A stretch of DNA of 64,000 nucleotides from Adenanthera pavonina (GCA_026686845.1 JAIVEN010000008.1:10570501-10634500); one strand, 5' to 3'. Counted from the first letter of the stretch, positions 49,893 to 62,958 are shown. Translations and numbers: made by a program. The notes: generated by a model from the sequence alone, not told the origin.

Positions 49893-52800
49893 ATGGATGA
49901 TAGAGGCGACTCATTCGTTGCTGTCAGGAGGATCTCGCAGGGTCTTGACAGAGGCAACACCTGCCATTCAACTTCTGGTAAACGCTTTAAATTTCTCATA
50001 AAATGATTTTGGTTTTTTTTATTTTGCCACTTTTTATTTTTCATTGGGGTTTGCTTCGCTTTTAGTACTTCCACAGTAGCTTCCTACCTTTTCTCTTACA
50101 ATTTCTCTCTCTACCTCTCTCTCTCTCTCTTCTCCTGTATGTGTGTCTGTCTCCCCATTTTACGTGAAGTACAGATCTCTGAGTCGAGATCAAACCATGT
50201 TCAATTAATTTGGTCATAACACTAGTTTTCACTTGCAGGATGCTTGATGATATTCTAAATTGCATTGGTAGGTTAATTCATAGGGCTAACACGTTTAAAT
50301 TTTATTATTTTTCGTTTAATTTCGTTCAAGTATCTTCTAAAACTTCATATGTGACTTTTGTGTTGCGTAATTGATAAGTACACGGAATCTTTCCTTACCC
50401 ATTCTCTCCCAGACACATGAGCTCTCTCTCTCTCGCTCCTGTTTGATCGATAGGAATCTCTAATTCTCTGTCGAACTAGTTTCACTAGGAAGATGCTACT
50501 TTGTGGCATCCGCGTTTAATTATTTTTCCGAAATATTCAAAATTAGAGCCGTTTAGTATGCTTAAATCATAGTGCCTATAGATCTATCTTACACGACACG
50601 CGCCTCTACTAGTGGATTGGCAAATGGGCCTACCAGTGCGTGAGATGTGGAAAATTTTAAGCAAAGCCTGCCAGTGGTTACTAGTCCTCTCTGGTGATGC
50701 TTTAAAGTTGTGGTTCATGATGTCTTGGTGAAAAAGTCTGCTGTGTGTGGGTTCAGGGCAGTTTTTGTGTGTATGTTACTTAGTTTGAGGGTGGTATGGA
50801 ATGTTAATCTAAATCCACCAACATCCAAATAAATGCTATAGTCTTTCGATCAGACTGGACCAGGCTACTTGTAAATTAGCTAGCCAATTTGAATCCATTT
50901 TTATGCTTTCTACTTTTAATATGTTTCATTTTGGCAAGTCACTTCTGGCAAGAAAATGCAGAATCCTTGCGGTCCAATAAAGTTATGCCTGCTACATCTT
51001 TGTCTGTTGTGGCTGGATGGTTCGGATTTCATGTTTCAAACCAAACTTATCATCATTTATAGGGGATGATTAATCACTTACTGAAACATAAACATGCTGT
51101 CAACTTATTTCAAAATTTTTTACCATACAACTTGGAAGCTCAATCTTCATTTACAGGAAGTTTTATATTGTTTCAGCTGAGGTTGTGGCGGGATCAGCAG
51201 CATGGCTTGGCAGAGGTTTATCCTGTGTCTGTGCACAGAGGAGAGAGGGTGACGCTCGACCCTCTTTTGATTTGACTCCAGCCCAGGTAGTATTTTTGTG
51301 GTTTAACTACTGAACTACCAATTTGTTTCCCATTAAGTTTTCTGATTAGTTTTGCTTTTGATTAAAACAAATTATTAGAGATAAAGAGGAAAAATAGAGT
51401 AATGAGAAAGGATCAGAAGCTATCCTCCTATACAGGAAGAAGTTTAATAAAACAGTGAGCCAAGGAGGCTCAAGAATGTAACAAAGCTGTTCAATCTCTT
51501 GCATATAAGATAAGGAATTTCCCATATAAAATCCCATTTGCAGGATATCAAACAGAGTCAATGCACATTCCAATTCCATAACGTGTGTGGGCAAAGAAAT
51601 GCTTACCAAGTCTGAACTTAAATTATCTGACAATATGATCATATGGATCTATTTGTATCATAGGTGCCATTTAGTGTTTAGACTATTGATTCATCCTCTC
51701 TGTGACTTGCAGCTCTTAAGTGATGTCCATACCTTTGTTGTTGCAATGAAAATTTTCTATATGAAAAATAGAGGCCATTATAAAGTGAAGTCCGTGTTTT
51801 TCCGTTTATGTTGGATTTATCACTTTTTTATTTTCAATGTGTTTTGGCCCTTATTACATGTGTTAAAAAGCTAGCTTTTAAATAGAGTAAACGACATATT
51901 GTCTCTAGGTGTTATACCAGAAAATTTAAGGAAATAAATAATTTGGATTGGACTTCTTTGGCAGCTATGTATGCCCCTTCATTTCTTGGTCAGATTTAAA
52001 ATTTCATGTAATTTGGCAATTTTTGCAATTATGTCCTATTCACAGTATTTTAACTTTGTAACAAGTTCCATGACACCTAGGTTTAACCTGACTACTCTTT
52101 TTAATTTGGTTTTCATTCCAACATTTGCTGATTGCTCTACTGCTTGTATTTCTTTTGGGATTGTTGTAATGTGTCTACATCCTACTTTTTTATTTTATGA
52201 AATATTATTAGTTATAAATGTGCCACAACATATATTCCTAATGTTGAATCTTGGACTCTTGGACTCCAGGAGGAGTGCCTGCAGAGGCTACAGAACCGTA
52301 TAGATATTCCCTATGATGGTTCTATACCTGAGCACCAGGTATCCTTTCTATTAACATTTTCGGTTAAAGTTAATTTCATTGAAGATTTCACCCTTGCGTA
52401 CAATATATATATTTTTCCTTTGATTTATGACACTAATTTACAATGCTGCTTTATTTTAGGAAGCCCTGAGGGCTTTATGGAATGCTGCCTTTCCTGAAGA
52501 AGAACTCCATGATCTGATATCTGAACAGTGGAAGGAAATGGGTTGGCAAGGAAAAGATCCGTCTACAGATTTTAGGTACATGATATCCTCGTTGATTTCT
52601 TCTAGCTGCCAGATCTCTTCATCGTGTAAATCCATGTTGCTATTGTTTTCTATTTGAAATTATTTGGCAGGGGCGGGGGTTTTATATCATTGGAGAATTT
52701 GCTGTTCTTTGCCAGAAATTTTCTGGTATGATCACTACTTTTGTTTATTTACTCCTTTCTGATCTTTGAATGAAAATTTTAGCGGCTTGGGTTTGGTTTT

Positions 52801-53649
52801 GGTTGCTATAAAAATTGATGTTTAGAATGCAAAGCTTGCTGTTATGAACTGCAGCTCATCTAAATTATGGAAGTCCTGATGAATTTAGCAAGTAACAAGT
52901 TAATTATCTTGTTATTCTTCCATTAGAAACTCCGTTTAGTTTTTAAAAATAAAAGTGATTTCTGGAATTTTAATAGAAGATAAAAGGATACTGGTATTAT
53001 CGGGCATCTATTTGCTTTAATTTGAAGGATGATTTTCCCTCACATCCTTCCTGTCCCCTTAATTTATGCACTTTATTAGGATTCAGGGATTACCAATTCG
53101 AACAAATCTATTTGCTGCCTGCTATAGCTGAAGAAAACAAAATGTCAGCAGATCCAGACTTTTAGATTACTCATCCGAAGAAATTTTTTGCATTGGACCG
53201 TGAAGATTTTGGCCAGATCAATAGATTTGTAATTTGTTCCTTTCCCATACTATTTCTTTGTCTTTGGGAAAGATGTTCCAGCATTTTACGTGCCACTATT
53301 CATAAGAATGATGTTGAATTGGATGATCTCATGATCTTGTTTTCTAAAATAACTAGCTTTTGGGGGAAGGACCCCCATCCTACTTAGGTACTATGAAAAT
53401 GCTATATGTTCGGTATATAGTGAATTTCTTTTTCTTTGGGGGGTTTTCCTTTTAGGGCTAGATAGTTATAAGATGTATGCTTGTAGTCTTTCAAGGTTTA
53501 GCTCTATACATGTCCTTGTATCATTTTGGTGCATCTTTGTTAATTTATTATGTCTTATTCCCCAATAACTGTGAATATTAATTTATTATAGGTTTTACTT
53601 CGCATGAATTTTGAAAATATTCATTTGAGCTTATAGGGCTTAGAGATTT

Positions 53650-53680
<31 letters not shown>

Positions 53681-56188
53681 TCCTGTCACTTTAGTCTTTA
53701 TCATAGGAACTTAAACTTTTCATTTCGTAGAAATCATTTCAGGACCTTTTGATGAAGCGGGAAGGAGATCGTTCAGTTTGGGAATATCCATTTGCTGTTG
53801 CTGGTGTGAATATCACATTCATGCTTATTCAGATGCTTGATCTTGAAGCAGGTTCTTAACTTCTGTTGATATAATTTGTCAATTTTAATTATAGTTCCCT
53901 GCCTATCTGCATAGCAAGGCAGTCAAAGGCGAAGGTCATTCTTATAATGTAGTCACCTGATTGAAGTGTTACACTTATTGTGAAAAAGAGAAGATAATAT
54001 GATATATATATATATATATATGAATAAATTGATTAAATTTTAACTACTAACATTCTACAAAATCTATTTGCTCGGTTCAGTTTGGTTTTGGTCCAAAACC
54101 AAACTGAACCTTTGAGCACCCTCTAGTATGACCAAAACCAAACTGAACCTTTGAGCACCCTCTAGTATCAAACACTATCTCTTTTACTAACAGAAAGGCA
54201 GCATAGTCGATTGCCTGATTGAATGTGTCTGTTGGGAAGCTTGATTCAGGAGGTGAGATCAATTTGATCACTTTGCTTAACATCTTAGGAGGTCCTTTTT
54301 GCCTCTTTAAGCAAACATCAAGAGGCAAGGGGGCATATATGTCACCTTCCCTCATTACCTTAGATGTGCCTTTTTGCCCCGTTACTTCCCTGATTTATTG
54401 GCACATTTCTTTCTGGGTAATTGTGGGCGAGTTTCAGAATACACCAAGCTGCAATTACTTTTGTGTGCAAAATTCAAATCCTTGCCTTTCATTGGTGCCC
54501 TGAAAATTTAAAGCTTAAGGTACATGTGTTTTTTGCCTCGTACATTTTGGCTTGGATCTTGGAAAAGTTTTTTGACCATGATAATACAAAAAGCTGTTGT
54601 CATAATCATCTCCTGGATAGCCAACGCTGTTATATCTTCATTCAAGGGCTTATAACTTTAGATATACCCAACATCAGATACTGAAATAACCTGTGGCTTA
54701 TCCTAAAATAGCCTTCTGTTGATTTTCAATTGAATTTTTATTTCTTTGAATGAAATTAAAGGGACGGTTCTTATTGCTTCCCGTTGCTTGTAGATTTTCC
54801 TATTCAAAGCAATGAGTTGAATTCGATTATGATGTTTTCCTAAACAATTTGCCTTGCCTTTGCAGTCAAGCCACGGACAATGGTGGGAGCAATGTTCTTG
54901 AAATTTCTTGCAGGTATTCTTGATTTCTAATTCTGTTTTATTTTTACTTATGGAGGGAAATTAGGGTTATAGACCGAAGATTGTAGTGGATGAAGCTTCT
55001 GAGACTAACGATTTCCACTGTGGATTTTTACTTGATAGTGGCAGTTCTTATTGTTCAAATAATGTATCTAACTAGCTTTTGAAGTAACTAACCGTTCATC
55101 TTTTTTTTTTTTTTAGAACTAACTGTTCATCTTTGTTTGACAGAAAATGAATCAGCTTTCGATCTTCTTTATTGCATAACATTCAAGTTGATGGATCATC
55201 AATGGCTTGCTATGCGAGCGTCTTACATGGATTTTAATGTATGTAGCCCGAATCCTTCCATCAGAGATAGGAAAGAGACATAGCTCAAGCATTCTAAATA
55301 AATTCTTCAGAGAAGGTAGTGGGAGGAGTGAATAAGATGAATGTAAGAGTACTAAATTACCGAAGTTGGGGTATGCTTGGATTGAGATCAGAAGGGAAGA
55401 AAAAAATATATATAGACACTCTCAATTTATATTTAAACCTAACCTTTCTTTTCCTCAGAGTATGTTTGGATTCGGGTGAATGAGAAAAAGATGCAAAGAA
55501 AGTATTTATTGAAATTTGAAAGAAAGAAAATGTTTAAATAAAAAATTGACTTATATTCATTTTCCTCCATTCTCCTCAATCCAAACATGCTCTTAAGGCA
55601 ACTTGAGGTTGAGAGAAGAAATCAAGCGGTTGAATTGAAGACAAGAGGTTCTATGATAGGAGAGAAGATGATAAAAGTAAACGAATAGGAGAATAATTCA
55701 GAAATTCCTCATCAAGCTACATAACTCCTTTCATGTCAGATGACAAATTATATAGGTGAGTCAGTCAAGATTCTAACTAACTAACCATTATGGCAAAACA
55801 TAACTAACAATTATGAATGCTTCTCTTCTACATTTATAATACACTTGAAATTCCAAAACTTGAAAAGCAGGATGGGTCTTGTGTGGGAAATTTATAGAAT
55901 AACAAGATAACTACAGTCGTTTTTCTTCATGTAGAAATTGTCAGGGCAAAATAACCCCAACCATTGCTTCATTTAAGAGGTTTTGTGGGAGATACCACAC
56001 CTGTTCTTGTTCCTTAGTCGCTTCCTAGATCTTAATTCTACTTTCTGTTTATCCTAATATGCAGCTATGACTTCATTTTCTGACAGGCAGTAATGAAATC
56101 CACTCGCCGTCAGCTGGAGAAAGAGCTTCTGGCGGAAGACTTGACACGGCTTGAAGATTTGCCCTCATACAAACTTCTTACAAGATAG
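49893..56188 (+). CDS. ELMO/CED-12 domain protein, 9 exons
   Basis: Exons: 49893-49977, 51177-51286, 52270-52338, 52460-52575, 52671-52725, 53731-53851, 54866-54913, 55144-55238 and 56087-56188. All introns are GT/AG and phases agree, giving 266 aa. The start MDDRGDSFVAVRRISQGL and end LPSYKLLTR match the plant ELMO family as I know it. The ELMO domain spans roughly residues 90-240, with LRALWNAAFPEE, MGWQGKDPSTDFRGGG, SVWEYPFAVAGVNIT and LLYCITFKLMDHQW. In animals ELMO proteins work with DOCK factors on Rac GTPases or act as GAPs for Arf-type GTPases; the plant role is little known and only a GTPase-linked function is inferred. Exon 6 uses the TAG acceptor before AAATCATTTCAG, which restores the K-S-F-Q segment. 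Introns hold a palindrome (54074-54110) and a MITE (55458-55592). Confidence 0.95.
53653..53681. repeat. CT microsatellite in intron 5 of the ELMO gene
   Basis: A run of CT dinucleotides lies about 50 bp before the exon 6 acceptor and may serve as part of the polypyrimidine context. Confidence 0.85.
54003..54022. repeat. AT microsatellite in intron 6 of the ELMO gene
   Basis: A run of TA dinucleotides. Confidence 0.85.
54074..54110. repeat. 37-bp near-perfect palindrome in intron 6 of the ELMO gene
   Basis: GGTTCAGTTTGGTTTTGG (54074-54091) and its exact reverse complement (54093-54110) are separated by a single T. It overlaps a 39-bp tandem duplication. Confidence 0.9.
54093..54170. repeat. 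39-bp unit, two tandem copies
   Basis: The unit starting CCAAAACCAAACTGAACC occurs at 54093 and again at 54132, nearly identical over the whole period. Confidence 0.9.
55458..55592. mobile_element. Small MITE in intron 8 of the ELMO gene
   Basis: The left end GAGTATGTTTGGATT and right end AATCCAAACATGCTC are inverted copies, flanked by TCA and TTA. At 135 bp it resembles Tourist-like elements. Confidence 0.55.
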
Positions 56189-57299
56189 ACACTGGTTCAT
56201 GTCTGCAAGCTGCAGCTTGAAGGTTTTGTACATCATGTAATGCTCCTCATTATAATTTTTCTTCCAGCCAATTTGGCATTTAACCTTCTGAATTTTCAGC
56301 TAAACTGAGCTCAAAATAAGACTGATGTCATCAAGATTTTAGATGGGGCACCTATGCTTTTGGTCTAGTTGGAGGATGATATTTTTATCAGACACAACTG
56401 CCAGAGTCTGAAATGTAGGTTTGTTTGGTACCAAAAGGAATTAGGTAGAAATGAATTATGATTTCTCAGTATGTATTTTTCTGAGTTCCATTAATGGGCG
56501 AATGCAGCTTGGAGCAGTATTGTATAACAGGCTTCTATTTTGCATTTATCTGGTCTCATTTGCCAAGGAATTAAGACACTGCATATATGTTTGAGTTAAT
56601 AGGAAAATTCTTGCACATTTTTCATCTTTTTCTTTTCTGTGTGTTTTGGCATAACAATTGTGGCATAAACTTTTCCATTTTCTGCTTTTGATATCTATAA
56701 ATATATCAATGTTCTTATTAGATGGTTGTGATGTTGATTGTTAGATACGGACATTCAAATCCATCTCATGATGGTTGATAATAGCAGTGACAATACATAT
56801 ATTCTTCATATTGGACTGTCCTTTGTTGATTATTTCTTTCTCATAAGTTCTTCAGTTTCAGGCAAAAAAAAAATTCTGAAATTTAAAGTATTTCTTACGT
56901 AATAGAGATGGAGAAAACAAAATAAGGTTGAGTTTTATATGCATAGTTTCCTTCTCATTTTGGAGATATTTAGCTTTAAAAATGCTGTTTTGAAGCCCAA
57001 GTCTAATGACATGAAGCAAAGGACAGGTGGCAGATTAAAATGGAAATTAAATCTTCCCTACAAAATGAAACCGCAAATCGCTAGATTCCAGATTTAGTTT
57101 CATCATCTCTCATTGCTACAGTAACACATCTACCATAGCTGCCCAATACCATCACTTCCCCAGTAATCATCACTATGATAATCATCATCATCAATATTAA
57201 TATATATATATATATGCATATTATTTTTAAATAATAATCACATTATTCATGAGTCATGAATGGCTTATGTCAAGCTTTGTGCAAGCATGAGGCCACAAT
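56189..57299. other. 3' untranslated end of the ELMO gene and spacer
   Basis: The first few hundred bases are probably the transcript end. An AT repeat lies at about 57203-57215. No other gene is recognised. Confidence 0.4.
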
Positions 57300-57497
57300 C
57301 TAGTTGTTATAAGAGCTATCTCTGTTGATTGCCACCGTTGTCATCATTACTGTCCCTGCCACCATCACCACCATCCCAATGGTCACCATTTCATTAGACC
57401 TTGCACTACCCCAAAACAAAGCCTCAAGACATTTTAGTTCTTCCACAATCAAGCCATTGGATATATTTTTTTCAATTATAGGAGCATTTAAAACCAA
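57300..57497 (-). CDS. Weak candidate small membrane protein
   Basis: A 65-codon open frame ends SSYNN and contains one hydrophobic stretch, VTIGMVVMVAGTVMMTTVAI, preceded by a charged segment (EELKCLEALFWGSARSNE). The composition looks more protein-like than nearby frames, but I recognise no family. The assumed start is not ATG in the sequence (TTG), an upstream in-frame stop lies close by, and no splice partner was identified. It may be the last exon of a small gene or chance. Confidence 0.2.
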   Translation of the reverse strand: MVLNAPIIEKNISNGLIVEELKCLEALFWGSARSNEMVTIGMVVMVAGTVMMTTVAINRDSSYNN

Positions 57498-58329
57498 TGG
57501 GATTGAAAAGGCGCTTTACCTTGAACAGTATTTTCATTCTCAGAATTTCTGTATTCAGAAATGTTCTTCAGAGCTGTAACTGTTCTTCACAGTTTCAAAG
57601 CTCACGTCGAAACGCAACTTTTAAGCAATTGGGATATCAACATTTCAGTGCGCAGTGTGCACATTGTTATCACAAACTAGACGTGAACCCCATGATTACC
57701 AAGGAGCCAAAAAAGTACTAGTGAGAGAAGCCGTCTATTTATGTCTGATAAATAGTTCATTTAACTAGTTATACATATATATATTGATTGATGATATATT
57801 GATTACCCAAAACAGCCAACAGCATTGAAATCCTCAAGCAACTAAAAGTGGAGTTAAGATTCTCGGAACAATTTCATGCCCTAAAGAACATTTCTGTCAT
57901 GAGCATATTCTTTTTAAGGATTTTTTATCCATTGGAAAACCTCTGTGCTAACAATTAATTTCAGTACCTTGTAACCCAATGATTTAGGGTGTTTTTGCGG
58001 CCTACCCAAAAATCGCGTTTCACAGTAGTGAAACGCAGAAGCAGCTCTCAAGAAAAGAACTGGTTACTTGTGCAGTTCACATTTGAACTGATTTGGTTAC
58101 TATTCGTAAAATTACTAAATCTAATGCTATCAAGAAACCACAAGAATAGAATTCGATTGCAACTCATCACTCATCATCACCTTAGACAAGCATTCAACAA
58201 CAGAGATAGTGACCAAAATTAGTTTGAGAACTGTATGCAAAAATGTTCAAATGTAAAAGAGAACTAAATTGCACGAGTTTAGCAACAGTGGATTGGAACA
58301 GAGATAGTATTGCGAGCAGCAGGCATACT
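57498..58329. other. Spacer between convergent genes, probably with the NDPK 3' end
   Basis: It lies downstream of the minus-strand NDPK stop at 58330. No further gene is seen; overlapping short frames at 57497-57721 and 57989-58222 have no motif. Confidence 0.4.
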
Positions 58330-60525
58330 TCACTCATAGATCCACTTGTGGACGCTGCTTTGCCAAGTAACAGGGCCCTCAGGGAACCATAATGCAATTT
58401 CCTTCCTTGCACTTTCAACAGAATCACTTCCATGGATGACATTCCTACATTAAGAGCAACTGTTTACCTTGCATGCCAACCCAGCAACTTCAAATTCAAC
58501 TTCATGAAGAATTCAATAATCAAGTTCAACGTTTTCTCTCAAAATTAATAACCCAGGAAAAAATCTGGTTGACAATATTGTCTAACAAGTTCAAATGCAA
58601 TTTGCAAGATTATACTGTAAGCATAATTCTCTTTCAATTAAAATTTAGTATTGCAATTGGTGACCAAGTTGCAAGTTACTATAGGGTCATTTGGTACACA
58701 GAAATGAATGAAATGAAAAGGAAAATGAAATAAGAATTTATTAAATAGATGAGAAATATCCCTGATGGTAATGGGTAAAAAAGTTAGAGAGAGAGAGAGA
58801 GATAGAGAGAGGACAACATAAGTATATTAGGCTCCATTTGGATATGGCAAATAGAATGGGTTCTCATTCCCTAACTCTTTTTCAATATTTAATATGATTT
58901 TGTAATTATTACTCAACAATTTATATCTTTTTTTATTGCTGTTTATTGAATGGAGCACAAGGTCATTTTTCATCCTCAAAATCACTTTTAATTTCATTTT
59001 TCTTTCCATTCTATTCGGTTTTATAAAACAAATGAGCCTTAGAGATTGCACATCCCGTTTTTGTGCAATTGAAAGTGAAAGTCATTCCTATACAACAAAA
59101 AGAGTAAAAGTTAAGCATTTGTATATCACATAGGTATTTGAAAACTTGAATATATTTATAGTTCCAAAGACAAGAACAGCAGCTATAGTGAATGAATTTG
59201 CAAATCCTTTCAAGATAAGATAAATTGGAAAACAAGAACAGAATCATTCGAACCAAATATTGAATACCTGCCAATATCAATGGCAAAATCACCACGGATT
59301 GTTCCAGGCTCAGATTGTGCTGGGTTTGTGGCACCAATCATCTTTCTTCCAGTTGTTACAACATTCTTACCCTCCCAAACCATAGCAACAACAGGACCAG
59401 AGATAATGTAATCCACCAACCCATTAAAGAAGGGCTTTGCAGACAAGTCCTCATAGTGCTTCTCAGCAAAAGGACGGTCCACAGAAATTAGCTTCAAACC
59501 TGAGCTCCAAGTAACAAAACAAAATCATCAGATTTTGAAATTGAAAAATGGACCACAATCTATGCTTCCCACTACCCCTTCAAAATCAATAATAATACAA
59601 AACTGATTAAAACACTCAATTTAAATATTATTATCAAACCAAATTTTCAGATGGTTAATAACATAATTGTAATGAGTTTGAAATTTGGTGACAAAACCAG
59701 GACTGTCAAATGCTTCAATAAAAACTGGTAATCCGGAAAAACTTGACTGACATAACTACTCTAAGATAGAAGCAAAGCAACTTTATAGCCACAAACTATA
59801 GTCAAATTGACAAATTAGTACAATCATGACAAAATTCTGTTATTCTGGCCACTGTTGGTTACCTTTCAGTGAGAACCCCTTCTTCTCAAATCTGCTGATA
59901 ATCTCACCGATCTGAACCAAGTAAGAACCTTTGAGAAACCACTTTCTGTTATATGTGACTACTAAATTTACATTTACTTAAAATTGATCCTAAACATTAT
60001 TATTTTATATAATGCGCAGTAGACGAGTACAGGGAATCATCAATTTCTTATACCAAAATCTGAGTTAGTGTAATTGTGAATTATCTCGGGAAATGACAAT
60101 TAGCAGAAGAGCAATTCATATTCATCATAATTAGCCATTTCATATTAATGTAAAATGTGTCAGAAAATACAAATTAGCAATAACCCAGTTTATATTACTA
60201 GTAATCTTGTCAGATAATAGCAGTTTTAAATAAGAAAAATACTCGAAATGCAATAGCTTCTTTGTTAATTTCGTTCCTTCAAGTGGGATACAAAAAAGGA
60301 GAATACTATTTATAAGCACTTATCACTAAAAAATCCATATCCCTAAAATTATCTTCAAGCTTACGCATAAATCGCATCTCTCTAGAAACACACTTAAGCA
60401 TTATTAGGTAAAAATGCGCAAGGCCCACGTATCAATCAATCAAAACCACAAAAGCAAAATGAGTACGAAGATACCAGGCCCCTGTGGACACCATCGGGCT
60501 TAATCATGATAAAGGTTTGCTCCAT
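58330..60525 (-). CDS. Nucleoside diphosphate kinase, cytosolic type, 4 exons
   Basis: Exons (minus): 60525-60475, 59911-59863, 59499-59268 and 58444-58330. All introns are GT/AG, and the product is 148 aa, the standard length of plant NDPK1. It transfers the terminal phosphate of a nucleoside triphosphate to a diphosphate through a phosphohistidine, balancing nucleotide pools. Visible signatures are the start MEQTFIMIKPDGVHRG, RFEKKGF, the substrate-site block ATNPAQSEPGTIRGDFA, and NVIHGSDS with the active histidine at residue 115. The end SSVHKWIYE matches the family. With no transit peptide it is taken as cytosolic; a hexamer is usual for the family. The gene converges on the ELMO gene. 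Intron 3 carries a MITE. Confidence 0.97.
58784..58811. repeat. GA microsatellite in intron 3 of the NDPK gene
   Basis: A GA run with one interruption. Confidence 0.8.
58830..59038. mobile_element. Tourist-like MITE in intron 3 of the NDPK gene
   Basis: It starts GGCTCCATTTGG and ends CAAATGAGCC in inverted form, with TTA on both sides (58827-58829 and 59039-59041). ATAGAATGG and its reverse CCATTCTAT follow inward. It is 209 bp. The TTA target and GGC start fit PIF/Harbinger-derived MITEs. Confidence 0.75.
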
Positions 60526-60605
60526 TCTGCCCTCTTAGCTGCTTAGTTTAGCTTCTGTGTAATTCAAGGGTGAGTGAAGTGCGAGGGGGACGTAAACGCA
60601 CTTTA

Positions 60606-60628
60606 CATATATATATATATATATAAAT
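60606..60628 (-). promoter_or_regulatory. Candidate TATA box of the NDPK gene
   Basis: An extended TATATA run ending in TTTATATATA on the minus strand lies about 80-100 bp upstream of the ATG at 60525. It is also a microsatellite, so its length probably varies. Confidence 0.4.
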
Positions 60629-61003
60629 GGCTGGACGACAAACCCTAATTGGGATTTCACAAAAGAATATTCCGTAGATGTGATCAATGTTCTTCTGAGA
60701 ACGGACCAGACGGAATGGTAAAAAAAGTTGGATCGTCACCGGAGTAAAGAATGGCTCATTTTTTAATTGTGAATTGTTTGAGGGGTTGGATCAATTGAAT
60801 CACTTTGAACCGATTTTTGAGCTTAAAATTGGAATTAAGTCAAGAATTGAAGCGGTTTTTAGATAATCATATAGTTTTTTAAATTGGGTCAAATTTAACT
60901 TAAATTTAATTTTTTTTACCAAAATTATTAAAGTGTAAAATACTATTTTCTTTTTTATTTTAAAATTATTAATTATAAAAATGAATAATTTCATTGTATT
61001 ATA
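60629..61003. other. Upstream region of the NDPK gene
   Basis: Position 60790-60850 (TTGAACCGATTTTTGAGCTT) and 61505-61600 (TAACCGATTGAACC) look like inverted partners of an old element that encloses the MITE at 61004. No gene is seen. Confidence 0.3.
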
Positions 61004-61300
61004 TTCCCTTTGTTTCAAATTATAAGTAAATTTTGAAACTCTTCATTTATCCCAAAATATGAGAGATATGGACAAAATTTGCAAAGTAATTAATATTATT
61101 TTCTTTTTATACCCTTGTATAATTAAGGTTGTATTGATAATTACTAATAATTAATTAGTGTTACTCCAGACTTTTAATGTGGGCAATTCTAGAAAGAAAT
61201 TAAAATTGTAGAACAATTAATGAGTTTAACTACCAAAATTATTTTTTTCTTGATATAGATGAAGTAATTATTTATTTCTTATAATTAGAAACGGAGAAAG
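61004..61300. mobile_element. Stowaway-like MITE
   Basis: It starts TTCCCTTTGTTTCAAATTAT and ends ...ATAATTAGAAACGGAGAAAG in inverted form, flanked by TA. Confidence 0.75.
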
Positions 61301-62190
61301 TATAGTCATTTTATAATATTATGATCATATAGTATTATCATGTTAAAATGTTTTAACATTACTTTCAATTATTTAACATATATTATTACTATGTGAGCTT
61401 ATTAACTTATTATGAACTTAAATTACTTAAATTTATTCTCTTAATAATTTGATATTTTATTTTTATACATATATTATTATATATAATATTATTTTTATTT
61501 AATTATTACGTCACCAGTTCAACTACCGGTCTAACCGATTGAACCATAAAAATCATGACCCAGTGATATTTTCGGTTCAACATCCGGCCCGATTTCTAAA
61601 ACATTGGATGTGATGTGAACGTGACTTTGAGAAAATGAGAAGACTCGGGCGTCAAAATGATACTGATCTCAAATCTTAATTCAAATGTTTAAAAATTTCA
61701 AAAATTAATTAAAAAAATAATAAGCATCTGTTTTTTCGGCCAACAAACATAATAACTATCACATAAATAAAGTTTATATTTATATATACCGCTATTTATT
61801 TTTTTCCTCAAGCCATTATTTTGTATACCAAAACTAAATACATTTTTTTTTGCATTGCACATAGTCATAAAAAAATAAAACGCATAAAGTCATTTTATTA
61901 TTTATTTTCTCATTAGGTTCTAGGGTTTTTTTATGTGTTTATTATATATATTGTTCCGTCAAAAAGACCGAGAGACTATTCCACCTTTTGTCTACAGTGC
62001 CCCCCTTCTTTACACTTATCTTTTTTCCTTTTATTGACCATCTCCCGACCGTTAAAATTCAACCGTCTTCTCCCTCTAATCCCTAATTTATCGGGATATT
62101 TCATAAATTACCATTATAGAGTATCACGCTCTTTCAGCATGATCCCTGATTTTTCGCCCTGCAGTTATGATTCCGTAACTGTTATGGCAT
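61301..62190. other. AT-rich spacer
   Basis: No gene is recognised. The frame at 61935-62195 has no known motif. Confidence 0.35.
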
Positions 62191-62199
62191 CATAACCAC

Positions 62200-62958
62200 T
62201 ACTCCTAGCCGGGTGTTTTTGGGGCAATATAATTTCCATGAATAAACTCGTAGTCGGCCATATGGCCGAGGTGTTGTTCAGTCGGACGACCATCTAGCCA
62301 TACTATTACTCGGCCTTATCATCAGATAACCGATGTATTACCTGGTTCATTACGCTTAAACTCGGCCACCGAATTATAGCTTGGTGTATATGAGCCCGGA
62401 GAGTGGGGCCTAAAAGGGGCGTACATCCACCTCGGACTTGTAACCTCGGCATGCTCATTTCGGCATGTACACTAGCCCCCCGAGCCTCGAGTCCAGTCGG
62501 GATGAGAGGGCTCTGAATCACATGACCAACTCAAGACTGGTTTTTTGAATTTAAATCACTTCAGTTCTTTAGGGATTCCAGAACCTTCCCAGAGGCTCAT
62601 TGACGTTTCGGTTTCTAAAACGGTAATGTGCTTTCACGTACAGCCACCTGCAGCGTTATTTAATGCTGCGTCTTTTCGTTAGCCGAATCACGTTCCCCAA
62701 TGGTGACGATTGGCTCCCCAAAGTCATGATTAATTCGCTCATTTTCGAGGAGGAGTATTCACTATATGCGTATTGGACTTGGGTGCTCATCTTTTAACTT
62801 CAACTTACATCTGCTTTTCATTTTCTCTGAATCTCTTCGTCGTCTTTGGTCTTCTTCTCCTTGCCCCTTTCGTCATTTTTCCAGGTACGCCCTCTTCTGT
62901 GTTTTCCCCCTTTCTCAAGTACTTCACTTCACACTATTCTATACCTTTCCCACCCACC
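62200..62958 (+). mobile_element. Upstream leader of the transposon gene
   Basis: From about 62200 the composition shifts sharply to GC-rich text with repeated CGGCC/GGCCGAG and TCGGC motifs (62255-62480), unlike the AT-rich spacer to the left. This continues without break into the coding exon, so it is read as the 5' terminal part of the same mobile element. The left terminus and any terminal repeat could not be identified. Confidence 0.5.

Noticed and set aside
58827..59337. ORFs overlapping NDPK intron 3
   Set aside because: They fall in intron and MITE sequence; the true exon boundaries are fixed by GT/AG sites and the 148-residue product.
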